In this document: positions 27,047 to 35,124 of the stretch, piece by piece | Position numbering within the stretch: position 1 is the stretch's first letter | Layout of the letters: each line of letters begins with the position of its first letter | NCBI GenBank assembly: GCA_030834895.1 | Contig: JAUQXA010000053.1 | Coordinates: 19,494-83,493, forward strand | Source of the DNA: Anaerolineales bacterium | GTDB taxonomy: Bacteria; Chloroflexota; Anaerolineae; Anaerolineales; Villigracilaceae | Length of the DNA stretch: 64,000 bases | Direction: 5' to 3' | Program-made: the position numbers and the translations under genes | The notes under the pieces: model-generated | Told to the model about the DNA's origin: nothing | Seen by the model: only the letters and a program-made list of their open reading frames with translations | Database searches by the model: none

Positions 27047-28030
27047 TTACTGCGGCTTCCTCCACTTGCGGGCGAAGAACTTCAACACAGCCCAGATGAT
27101 CAGCACGGGCGGGGCAAAGATGGGGACGACGACCACGAAGACCCAGATCAGGAAGTCGATGATTCCCTGGTAGGCGTAGGTGACTGTCCGTTTGGCGCTT
27201 GTATACGTCTCGCCTGGTTTCCATACTTTGGGAGTTGGTGTGAGGGTAGGTGTGGGTGTAGGAGTGGGCGTTGAAACCAATTCGGGCAGGACAGGCTCGA
27301 AGTTAATGGTGAGGGTGGAATAAGCAGAGCGGTCCTGTAGATAATTCATCCGCCCCTTCAATTGTTCGATCTGCACTTCGATGTTGGACAGTTCCTGGTT
27401 GATGCGCAGGGACTCCTCCACGGTCTTGGCGTCATCAAGGAAGGATTTGATGCGATCGCGTGTGGCTTCCAGGTTGGTGACCTGGGATTGCAGGTCGACG
27501 AACTGGTTGGTGACATCCTCGCCTGAGGCGGTTTCGTCGAGGACTTTGACAGCCAAGCCACGCAGACGGACAAGGGCACGCTCGAACTGGTCAACGGGTA
27601 CACCGATGGTAATGGTGGCGTATTTGTAATTCTCGCCGTCGGCGTATGGTTGATACCAGACCCGTGAACTGATGATGTAGCCGCCCAAGTCCCCGATGAC
27701 CTGGGTGGCGCGGTCGATGGCGATGTCGGTATCTTCCACCAACAGTTTGACCTGCCCATCCTTGATGATCATGTGCGATGCGGCGAAATCGGCGTTCGGC
27801 GCATTGTTGGCGAGGACACCCGAACCGGTTTCTGTGGTGGCGTCTTTTACAGCCTCCCCTTCCGCAGGAGGGGGAGCTTCCATGGCGGCAGGTGCTTCGG
27901 TGGCGGCGGGAGCTGCGGCATAGGATTCCATCATGGGTGCTTCAGTGGCGGCTGGAGCCGCCCCACAAGCACTGAGGACCATCAAACCAAGCAAGGCAAT
28001 CAAGGCAGTGACTTTGAATCGTGTTTTCAT
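27047..28030 (-). CDS. DUF4349 lipoprotein
   Basis: 327 residues. Lipoprotein signal with lipobox VLSAC (Cys about 22), an Ala/Pro/Glu low-complexity stretch (about 23-65), the DUF4349 domain (about 85-270) with the characteristic GGYIISSRVW, ITIGVPVDQFERAL, EDVTNQFVDLQSQVTNLEA and a coiled coil, then a PTPTPT repeat tract (about 255-270), and one C-terminal membrane helix (about 290-315) with a basic end. It is therefore anchored at both ends. The role of DUF4349 proteins is unknown; they are often envelope associated. The ATG follows AAGGAGAAGAAG. It is the last gene of the - strand run. Confidence 0.9.
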   Translation of the reverse strand: MKTRFKVTALIALLGLMVLSACGAAPAATEAPMMESYAAAPAATEAPAAMEAPPPAEGEAVKDATTETGSGVLANNAPNADFAASHMIIKDGQVKLLVEDTDIAIDRATQVIGDLGGYIISSRVWYQPYADGENYKYATITIGVPVDQFERALVRLRGLAVKVLDETASGEDVTNQFVDLQSQVTNLEATRDRIKSFLDDAKTVEESLRINQELSNIEVQIEQLKGRMNYLQDRSAYSTLTINFEPVLPELVSTPTPTPTPTLTPTPKVWKPGETYTSAKRTVTYAYQGIIDFLIWVFVVVVPIFAPPVLIIWAVLKFFARKWRKPQ

Positions 28031-28114
28031 CTTCTTCTCCTTTTGAATTTTTATTCGGCGTTGTAAATGAGACGAAGAAGAAAATGAAATGTTCCCCCAA
28101 ATATATCGTCAATG

Positions 28115-29323
28115 TCAACGATCTAAAATGACTTCCCCCAACAACTTCACCAGTTTCCCCCCGATGAACGCGCGGCTGAAATTCTCTTCCAGATATTTCC
28201 GTCCGCGAAGGCCCATAAGGCGGCTTCCCTTTGGGTCTGCGGCAAGCCTGCGGATTGCGTCCGCCAGTTGAGTTGCATCACCGGGCGCGGCAAAGATTCC
28301 ACAGTCGGCGGCTTCGACCACTTCGCGGATCACGCCGTCGATTGCCAGCGCCACAGGTCTGCCCGCCGCCATGTAATCGAAGACCTTGTTCGGGTAGGTC
28401 GTCTTGTACTCCTCCAGCGGCTTGAGGATGGCAATGCACGCATCCGCCCCCGCCAGCGCAGACGCCATCTCTGCCTTCGGCACCGACGGCAGAAAGGTCA
28501 CGTTCGACAGGTCTTTTGCCTGCGTTATCAACGCGGGCTTTTCTTTTCCGTCACCGAGGAAAACGATGTGGATATGCTTCTCACTCGCCAGTAAGCGGGC
28601 GGACTCCAAAACAATATTTAGATCATTCGACATGCCGTGCGCGCCCGCGTACAAGGCGACAAATTTACCTTCGAGATGATTGGCTTCACGGAACGATTCC
28701 CCGCTCGCGGCTGGATCGAACATCGACGGGTCCGCGCCGTTGGGGATTAAGTCCACACGCTTCGCGCCCCGCGCCCGGACGTGGTTCAAAAATCCCGGGC
28801 TGTTGACCATCACCCGGTCCGCGCAGCGGTAGAGGAAGCGTTCCAGCCATTCGGAGAGGGAAATCAAAATCGGATTGGTCAACACACCGACGGCAATTGC
28901 AAACAGCGGCCACAAGTCACGCACCTCGAACAGGAACTTCGCTCCCTTGAGCCGCGCCAGCGCCCAGGCGGTCACGCCCTGAAAGATGGGCGGCGACGTG
29001 CCCCAGACCAGGTCAACGTTTTTGACTCCCAGCCCAATCCAAAACGACGAAAACATGAACGAGAAAAAAGCAATGATGCGATGAAAAAAGGATTTGTGGT
29101 GCGCGTCGTACACGGCAGCGCGCAGGATGGTAACGCCGCCCCCCTCTGTCTCTCCCCCCATTTTCCCTGAAAGGAGGGAAGTCCCAGTAATGTAACTTAC
29201 CGGTGAGGCAATCACCGTCACTTGATGTCCGCAGGAGGTGAGCAGGCGCGCAAATTCGTGATGACGAGTGCCACCCGGTTCATGGAGCGATGCGAATGCC
29301 TGATGAATGATGAGGATATGCAT
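28115..29323 (-). CDS. Glycosyltransferase family 4 (WcaI-like)
   Basis: 402 residues, GT-B fold, retaining sugar transferase for polysaccharide or glycolipid synthesis. N-terminal acceptor domain begins MHILIIHQAFASLHEPGGTRHHEFA with a membrane-associated hydrophobic helix (about 85-105). The C-terminal donor domain has VALYAGAHGMSNDL, VTFLPSVPKAEMASAL and the family ExxxxxE region KTTYPNKVFDYMAAGRPV. Full length. It lies 42 bp after ribF on the same strand; no other capsule genes adjoin it, so the sugar is not predictable. Confidence 0.88.
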   Translation of the reverse strand: MHILIIHQAFASLHEPGGTRHHEFARLLTSCGHQVTVIASPVSYITGTSLLSGKMGGETEGGGVTILRAAVYDAHHKSFFHRIIAFFSFMFSSFWIGLGVKNVDLVWGTSPPIFQGVTAWALARLKGAKFLFEVRDLWPLFAIAVGVLTNPILISLSEWLERFLYRCADRVMVNSPGFLNHVRARGAKRVDLIPNGADPSMFDPAASGESFREANHLEGKFVALYAGAHGMSNDLNIVLESARLLASEKHIHIVFLGDGKEKPALITQAKDLSNVTFLPSVPKAEMASALAGADACIAILKPLEEYKTTYPNKVFDYMAAGRPVALAIDGVIREVVEAADCGIFAAPGDATQLADAIRRLAADPKGSRLMGLRGRKYLEENFSRAFIGGKLVKLLGEVILDR

Positions 29324-29364
29324 ATTGGATGATGGATGACAGACGATGGATGGCAGACGATGGT

Positions 29365-30306
29365 CTATGGTCTGTTGTCCATCTTCGGTTTTGTCAGCAA
29401 TTCGCGAGTCTTGTCCACATCCTCCTGGATTTTCCAGATCAACGCCTGCACCGAGTTGAATTTCAACTCGTTTCGGATGCGGGACACGAACTCCAGTTTG
29501 ACGTGTTGTCCGTAAATATCGCGGTCAAAATCGAGCAAGTAGGCTTCGAGGCTGGGGGTTTGACGATCCGGCGTGAAGGTGGGATTGAAGCCGATATTGG
29601 TGGCCGCCATGAATTTTTCAGTGCCGAGATGCGCCCAGCAGGCATAAATCCCATTGGATGGGATGACTTTGCGGTTTGGGTAATCAATGTTTGCCGTGGG
29701 AAAGTTGATGGTCCGTCCGCGCCCGGCCCCGCGGATGACTTCTCCGCCCAGTGGATAATGATAGCCAAGCAACTGAGCGGCTTCGCTCACGTTCCCCGTG
29801 GCAATTAGTTTGCGAATCTCCGTCGAGGAAATGACTCCGCTCTCATCACTGATTGCGCCAATTACTTCGACGCTGTATCCGAGTTCCCTGCCGATCTCGG
29901 CGAGACGGTTTGGGCTGCCTTCGCGTCCCTTGCCAAGGGCAAAGTCGTAGCCGACGAGCAGGTGTTTGAGGTCAAGCGTCTGCTTGATGTGGGACATGTA
30001 CTCCATCGCCGTCGAGGCAGCCAGTTCACGGGTGAAGCGCTGGGTGATGACAATGTCCACGCCGAGGCCTCCCAGTAGTTCCGCCCTTTCGTTCGGCGTA
30101 GTCAGGCATTTGATCTCCTGTCCCGAAAGCACACTGGCGGGATGCGGCTCAAAGGTCAACAGGACGGCGGGTGAGCCGTTGGCATGTGCGCCGCTGATGA
30201 GCCTGTGGATGATCTCACGGTGTCCGCGATGGACGCCGTCAAAGACACCGATGGTCAGCCAGGCGTTTTGGGTGGAAACTTCTTCGAGGGAGTGGTAATG
30301 TCTCAT
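29365..30306 (-). CDS. ribF: Bifunctional riboflavin kinase / FAD synthetase
   Basis: Makes FMN from riboflavin + ATP and FAD from FMN + ATP. 313 residues, usual length. The N-terminal nucleotidyltransferase has GVFDGVHRGH (about 22-31) and GYDFALGKGREGS. The C-terminal riboflavin kinase has GAGRGRTINFPTANI. It ends the nusA-infB-truB cluster, a common bacterial position. A strong hairpin with a T-run (30,312-30,335) sits only a few bases before the start codon, leaving no visible Shine-Dalgarno or room for a promoter. No FMN riboswitch was recognised. Confidence 0.96.
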   Translation of the reverse strand: MRHYHSLEEVSTQNAWLTIGVFDGVHRGHREIIHRLISGAHANGSPAVLLTFEPHPASVLSGQEIKCLTTPNERAELLGGLGVDIVITQRFTRELAASTAMEYMSHIKQTLDLKHLLVGYDFALGKGREGSPNRLAEIGRELGYSVEVIGAISDESGVISSTEIRKLIATGNVSEAAQLLGYHYPLGGEVIRGAGRGRTINFPTANIDYPNRKVIPSNGIYACWAHLGTEKFMAATNIGFNPTFTPDRQTPSLEAYLLDFDRDIYGQHVKLEFVSRIRNELKFNSVQALIWKIQEDVDKTRELLTKPKMDNRP

Positions 30307-30311
30307 AGGAT

Positions 30312-30335
30312 GAAAAAGCCGCCGTGACGGCGGCT
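30312..30335 (-). terminator. Intrinsic terminator directly before ribF
   Basis: On the - strand: AGCCGCC, GTCAC loop, GGCGGCT, then TTTTTCA. It is the expected end of the truB transcript, yet it abuts the ribF start (30,306). Confidence 0.75.
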
Positions 30336-30367
30336 AAATGTTACGCCGCACTTGCGCGCGGTGCAAG

Positions 30368-30480
30368 TGTTGCGAGGGCGTTAGTAGCCCGAAGCAATCC
30401 CTTATGGTGTGGGAGATTGCTTCGTCGGGTACACTTGCCCTGGCAGGCAGTGCCAGAGCAGCACCCTCCTCGCAATAACA
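30368..30480. repeat. Interspersed imperfect palindrome (copy 2)
   Basis: TGTTGCGAGG at one end and CCTCGCAATAACA at the other, with inner GAAGCAATCCC and GGGAGATTGCTTCG arms. It is the same family as 9249-9358. It occupies the truB-ribF gap. Confidence 0.65.
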
Positions 30481-30485
30481 TATTA

Positions 30486-31409
30486 TTAATCCGAGGTGAA
30501 GAAAACTTTCCTCGGTTGCCATTCGCGCGAGCCGTCTTCGTTGATGACCATTTCCATCAGCGCCACCAGTTCGCCCTGCGTGCTGACGCCGCGCACCTTG
30601 GTCTCGGTGGGTTCACCGACAACTTTGACGCGATGCCCATGACGGACGCCTTCCACTTCATCGGGGTTGAGTTCGATGGCGGGCCAGTCGCCCAGAGCTT
30701 CTGCGGCGGGGATCAGGTATTGATACCAATTGCCGGCAGTGAAGGCTTCCTGCAATTTCCGCAGCGGAACCGAATCACGCAGTGAGAATCTTCCGCTCTT
30801 AGTGCGGCGCAGTCCCACAAGGTAGGCTCCGCAGCCGAGCATCACACCGAGATCGTTGGCCAGCGAGCGAACATAGGTACCGGAGGAGCAATGCACATCG
30901 ATCACCACTTCGGGTGGGGCCCATTCCAATACTTCGAGATGATGTACGGTAATCTTGCGCGGGGTCAGATCGACCTCTTCACCCTGACGCGCCATTTCAT
31001 AGGCTTTGCGTCCCTGCACTTTGACCGCTGAATAAGGCGGTGGAGTCTGTTCGATCTCGCCCACAAAGGTTTGCAACGCATTGTTGAACTGTTCTTCTGT
31101 CACGTTGAGCGGATCCTTCGATAACGTGACCTTGCCTTCGGAGTCGAAAGTGTCTGTCGAGCCGCCCAAACGGATGATGGCCTGATAACGTTTATCCGAC
31201 GCGGAGACGTATTCACTCAGACGCACGGCGGGCCCCACAAGAATGACCAATACGCCCGATGCGCGGGGGTCGAGGGTTCCGGTGTGACCGGCGCGGCGTA
31301 AGCCTGTTCCATTTCGAATTGCCTGCACTACATCGTGGGATGTCATGCCTACTGGCTTGTCCACTACGAGAGCGCCGGAGATGGCGTTCTTTACATCCTG
31401 ACTGTTCAT
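30486..31409 (-). CDS. truB: tRNA pseudouridine(55) synthase TruB
   Basis: Isomerises U55 of tRNA to pseudouridine. 307 residues. The catalytic Asp is in GHTGTLDPRASGVLVI (about residue 41). Other family segments are visible: GMTSHDVVQAIRN near the N terminus, YSAVKVQGRKAYEMARQGEEV, and CSSGTYVRSLANDLG. The C-terminal PUA-like region is present. The - strand start is the ATG at 31,409 after AAGGAGGAAT. Part of the nusA-rnpM-infB-rbfA-nrnA-truB cluster. Confidence 0.96.
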   Translation of the reverse strand: MNSQDVKNAISGALVVDKPVGMTSHDVVQAIRNGTGLRRAGHTGTLDPRASGVLVILVGPAVRLSEYVSASDKRYQAIIRLGGSTDTFDSEGKVTLSKDPLNVTEEQFNNALQTFVGEIEQTPPPYSAVKVQGRKAYEMARQGEEVDLTPRKITVHHLEVLEWAPPEVVIDVHCSSGTYVRSLANDLGVMLGCGAYLVGLRRTKSGRFSLRDSVPLRKLQEAFTAGNWYQYLIPAAEALGDWPAIELNPDEVEGVRHGHRVKVVGEPTETKVRGVSTQGELVALMEMVINEDGSREWQPRKVFFTSD

Positions 31410-31496
31410 GGGATATTCCTCCTTAATCCTTTATGTATCTATTATGACAAAAACTGTCTGATTATGCAATAGTTCCAATGTGTCATTTGCATTGCG

Positions 31497-32453
31497 TTAC
31501 AATCCGAGCATTTCGCGCGTTGTCTTGAGGACTTCCTTTTGGACCGCATCCAACTCGCCCGGAATATCTGCGCCTGCGGCAGCGGCGTGACCGCCGCCCT
31601 TGAAATGTTTGGCAACCTTCGAGACGTCAATGCCGGGCGCCAGCGCCCGCCATGAAATCTTGACGTGGTTATGGGTCTGTTCGACGAAGATCATTCCAAT
31701 CTTGTTCCCATCGATGGCGGAAATCATGTTGATCAAGTCTGCATCATCGTTGCCGCCATAGCCCGCGGCTTTACGGTCCGCAAGAGTGAGTGTACCCCAG
31801 ACAATGCCGTTCTTGCTTTCCAAACTTGATAAGCCTGCCCCCCAATATTTCGCGGCGGGAAACGATTTTCTCACCAGCGAATTCATATAAATTTCGGGCA
31901 TGTCCACACCCTTTTCCATGAGTGTGGCCGCCTGGCGCAACGACTCCGGTGTGGTATTGGAAGTACGAAAGCCGAGGGTGTCAGTGATGATGCCCGTCAA
32001 CAGGGCGGCGGCAATTGGCTTGGTGATGGTAAAACCCCACTCAGGCAGGTGGTTTGTGAGAATCGCAGACGTGGCGACCTCTTCCGCCTCGATGAGATTC
32101 AACTTTCCAAATAGCTCATTCGTCTTGTGATGGTCGATGTTGATGTCGGGCTGGCCGAAATTTTCAAAAACGCTCCCCGTGCGTTTGAAATCGGCGCAGT
32201 CCACGGTAATGAACGTGTCGTGCCCACCCTTGGGTTCCTTTTCGATGAGTTTGCCGCTTTCGAGATATTTGAATGAAGAAGGCAATCCATCTGCTAGGAT
32301 CATTTGGACCGATTTACCTGCATCCCGCAAAGCGAGGCCGAGTCCCAGCAATGACCCGATTGCGTCCCCATCTGGTCGAACGTGCGAAGCAATGACAACT
32401 TTCTTTGCTTCTCCCAGCCTGTGCCTTATCTCCCCTGAGATTTTACTGTCCAC
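31497..32453 (-). CDS. nrnA: DHH/DHHA1 phosphoesterase NrnA-like
   Basis: Oligoribonuclease and 3'-phosphoadenosine-5'-phosphate phosphatase that finishes RNA decay. 318 residues: the N-terminal DHH domain has SHVRPDGDAIGSLLGLG (metal ligands), a TVDCAD segment and DHH in NIDHHKTNELFG. The C-terminal DHHA1 domain has the nucleotide-binding FKGGGHAAAAG. It lies between rbfA and truB, a common Gram-positive-type order. A start at 32,453 (GTG in frame, MDSKISGEIRHRL) is plausible; the upstream Shine-Dalgarno is weak. Confidence 0.93.
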   Translation of the reverse strand: MDSKISGEIRHRLGEAKKVVIASHVRPDGDAIGSLLGLGLALRDAGKSVQMILADGLPSSFKYLESGKLIEKEPKGGHDTFITVDCADFKRTGSVFENFGQPDINIDHHKTNELFGKLNLIEAEEVATSAILTNHLPEWGFTITKPIAAALLTGIITDTLGFRTSNTTPESLRQAATLMEKGVDMPEIYMNSLVRKSFPAAKYWGAGLSSLESKNGIVWGTLTLADRKAAGYGGNDDADLINMISAIDGNKIGMIFVEQTHNHVKISWRALAPGIDVSKVAKHFKGGGHAAAAGADIPGELDAVQKEVLKTTREMLGL

Positions 32454-32516
32454 TTAAGATAATCCTCCATGCGATATTATACAATCAAAAGGTGGGCATG
32501 AGCGCGCCTCCTGATT

Positions 32517-32867
32517 TTATTTATCTTTTCTTAACCCTGCCAAAACTCTTTCGATGTGATCTGCGTTCTCCGGCGTTGGATCCCAATGAAAACGCAATTT
32601 TGGAAAGGCTCGCAATTCCACTTTGGAGGCGAGGATGCGCCTGAAGAAACCGGATGCGGATTCCAAACCGGCAAGGATTTCGGTGGAACGTTCCGCGCCT
32701 TCGATGGCCGAGACATAAATATCCGCATAAGCCAGTTCCTTGTCTATCCTTACGTCGGTGACAAAGATTTGTTTGAGGCGCGGGTCATTCACCTCGCGGA
32801 TGAGCAATTCCGAAAGTTCCTGGCGGACGCGATCCGCGATGCGTTGTAGGCGAATTCCTGATGGCAT
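32517..32867 (-). CDS. rbfA: 30S ribosome-binding factor RbfA
   Basis: Small KH-like factor for late 16S rRNA/30S maturation. 116 residues. It begins MPSGIRLQRIADRVRQELSE, then contains DPRLKQIFVTDVRIDKELAYADIYVS and the C-terminal LRFHWDPTPENADHIERVLAGL, all typical of the family. It lies 72 bp downstream of infB on the same strand and 63 bp upstream of nrnA. Confidence 0.95.
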   Translation of the reverse strand: MPSGIRLQRIADRVRQELSELLIREVNDPRLKQIFVTDVRIDKELAYADIYVSAIEGAERSTEILAGLESASGFFRRILASKVELRAFPKLRFHWDPTPENADHIERVLAGLRKDK

Positions 32868-32939
32868 GATAATTTACGATTTTAGGTTTACGATTGTTGA
32901 TTACGACTCTATTGACGGCATGAGGTCTGCAAGTTCTAC

Positions 32940-34709
32940 CTACTCAACCACATAACAAACCAGCTGGTCGCCGATCTGAATGTCGTTGAAACTCTTGAAA
33001 CCAACGCCGCACTCGTAGCCCTGGCGGATTTCCTTCACATCCTCTTTTTCGTGACGCAGGGAGGAGAGATCGCCCTCAAAGACCATGTCTGCGCCGCGAT
33101 AAAGACGCACGCGCGCACCGCGTTTTAATTCACCTTCGGTCACTTTGCAGCCAGCCACCCGTCCAAACTTGGAGGCGGCGAACACATCCAATACCTGGGC
33201 GCGCCCAATGACCTTTTCCTCAAGCTTGGGTTCGAGCATGCCTTTGAGCGCCTTCTCGATATCCTCAGTCATGCGGTAGATGATCTCATAGAGGCGGATG
33301 TCCACGCCTTCCTTTTCGGCCAGGCGGCGTCCATCCACATCCGCCTGCACGTTGAAGCCGACGATAATGGCTTTCGACGCGGCGGCAAGCATCACATCAT
33401 TGTTGCCGATGTTGCCCGTTTCAGCATGAAGGATGTGCAATCCGATTTCACCTCCACCGAGCTTATTCAATTCGCTGACGATTGGGTCAAGCGAGCCTTG
33501 CACGTCGGCCTTGACAATCAGGTTGAGTTCCTTGGCTTCGCCGGACTGAACATTCGCGAACAAATCTTCCAGCGAAACTTTCTTCTTTGATTGGGAAAGG
33601 GTCTTGGCGGCTTCTGTGCGCTCTGCAACAATGCTGCGCGCCTCTTTTTCAGAGGACACCACCTGAAACAGGTCACCAGCCGAGGGCATACCACTTAATC
33701 CCATCACTGCCACGGGAGTGGACGGTCCCGCCTTCTTGAGTGGTTTGCCCTTGTAATCTGTAATCGCGCGCAATTTGCCGTACGCAGTTCCTGCCACAAC
33801 AATATCGCCCGCGTTGAGTGTTCCGTTTTGAACGAGCAGGGTCGCCATCACGCCTTTGGATTTATCCAACTCGGCTTCGATGACCGTGCCAATCACCTTC
33901 CCATTTGGGTTGGCCTTGATCTCGCTGCTGTCGGCAACGAGCAAAATGCCTTCCAACAGATCGTCGATGCCCTGCTTTTGTTTTGCCGAAACGGGGACGA
34001 CCATGGTTGTGCCACCCCAATCATCGGGGACGAGTTCGAGTTCAGCCAATTGCTGTTTCACGCGGTCGGGATTGGCATTGGCTTTATCCACCTTGTTCAA
34101 TGCCACCAACATGGGAACCCGAGCCGCCTTTGCGTGCGCAATGGCTTCACGGGTCTGGGGCATCACACCATCGTCTGCGGCGACCACTAATACCACAATA
34201 TCCGCGCCCTGTGCGCCACGCGCACGCATCTGGGTAAACGCGGCGTGACCAGGCGTATCAAGGAAGGTAATCAATCGTCCCTTCTTTTCGACCTGGTAGG
34301 CCCCGATGTGTTGGGTAATGCCGCCTGCCTCCCCCGCGGCAACTTCGGTCTGACGGATGGCATCCAAAAGGCTGGTCTTGCCATGATCCACGTGCCCTAA
34401 AATGGTAACAACCGGTGGGCGTGGTTTCAAAGATGCACTGTTCTCACCGGCGATCATCTGACGCCAGTGGGGCACTTCCCCCGTCTCTTCCTTCTTTTCC
34501 TCTTCAACGGCTTCGAGGACTGCCTCCAGACCATATTCCCCAACCACAATCGCGGCCGTATCAAAATCAACAGTCTGGTTGATGGTCGCCATGACGCCGT
34601 TCGACATCAACTTTTTGATCAAATCAATCGGGCTTTTTCCGATCTTCAACGCCAGATCGCGAATCACGATGTTGGCGGGCAATTCGATTTTATTTCCGTT
34701 ACTGCTCAT
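32940..34709 (-). CDS. infB: Translation initiation factor IF-2 (short form)
   Basis: GTPase that places initiator tRNA on the ribosome. 589 residues, much shorter than the 850-900 of E. coli because the long variable N-terminal region is absent; only one IF2_N-like module (residues about 8-55) precedes the G domain. G motifs: GHVDHGKTSLLDAI, DTPGHAAF, NKVDKA. Domains II-IV follow to the end, including the IF2/IF3-like SGEAKELNLIVKADVQGS and the C-terminal YECGVGFKSFNDIQIGD. A strong ribosome site AAGGAGGT precedes the start at 34,709. A similarly short IF-2 occurs in other thermophile-related lineages. Confidence 0.96.
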   Translation of the reverse strand: MSSNGNKIELPANIVIRDLALKIGKSPIDLIKKLMSNGVMATINQTVDFDTAAIVVGEYGLEAVLEAVEEEKKEETGEVPHWRQMIAGENSASLKPRPPVVTILGHVDHGKTSLLDAIRQTEVAAGEAGGITQHIGAYQVEKKGRLITFLDTPGHAAFTQMRARGAQGADIVVLVVAADDGVMPQTREAIAHAKAARVPMLVALNKVDKANANPDRVKQQLAELELVPDDWGGTTMVVPVSAKQKQGIDDLLEGILLVADSSEIKANPNGKVIGTVIEAELDKSKGVMATLLVQNGTLNAGDIVVAGTAYGKLRAITDYKGKPLKKAGPSTPVAVMGLSGMPSAGDLFQVVSSEKEARSIVAERTEAAKTLSQSKKKVSLEDLFANVQSGEAKELNLIVKADVQGSLDPIVSELNKLGGGEIGLHILHAETGNIGNNDVMLAAASKAIIVGFNVQADVDGRRLAEKEGVDIRLYEIIYRMTEDIEKALKGMLEPKLEEKVIGRAQVLDVFAASKFGRVAGCKVTEGELKRGARVRLYRGADMVFEGDLSSLRHEKEDVKEIRQGYECGVGFKSFNDIQIGDQLVCYVVE

Positions 34710-34806
34710 AAGCCACCTCCTTCTGGTTTGCGAATCTCAAAATTAAGATTTGCGTATTTTCCACAACGAGACGCCTGTGAGCGAGTGGCTAATCGTTCAC
34801 ATGACT

Positions 34807-35109
34807 TTACCCGTTGGTTTCCGCCGGCAGGGTCTTCATAAACTCTTCCAGGCGGGCGCGGTCTTCCGCCGTCAACTCGGTTTTGAGCGCATGAGCCAGG
34901 GCGCCTTTCATGCCGCGCACCCAGCAGTCATGTTTATCGTGCAGGTAGGCTCCCCTTCCAGCCACTTTGCCAGTCGGATCCACCCGCACCCCATCAGCTG
35001 CGCGGACGATCCGCACCATCTGTCTCTTGGGCAGGACTTCGCGGCATCCCACGCAAGTCCGCTGAGGCACATGCTTCACACGTTGAACAGGTTTCTTCGT
35101 CACCTTCAA
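34807..35109 (-). CDS. rnpM: YlxR/RnpM (DUF448) RNA-binding protein
   Basis: 100 residues. Contains the family signature RTCVGCREVLPKRQMVRIVR and GRGAYLHDKHDCWVRGMKGAL; these proteins bind RNA and in Bacillus modulate RNase P. It sits between nusA and infB, the classic location. The start is uncertain: TTG at 35,109 or GTG at 35,103, with no strong Shine-Dalgarno, so it is probably coupled to nusA, whose stop lies 15 bp upstream. The C terminus has a short acidic helix. Confidence 0.92.
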   Translation of the reverse strand: MKVTKKPVQRVKHVPQRTCVGCREVLPKRQMVRIVRAADGVRVDPTGKVAGRGAYLHDKHDCWVRGMKGALAHALKTELTAEDRARLEEFMKTLPAETNG

Positions 35110-35124
35110 ATCATCCGAAGGACG

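Noticed and set aside
30306..30480. FMN riboswitch upstream of ribF
   Set aside because: The gap holds an interspersed repeat and a terminator; none of the conserved FMN aptamer segments are visible.
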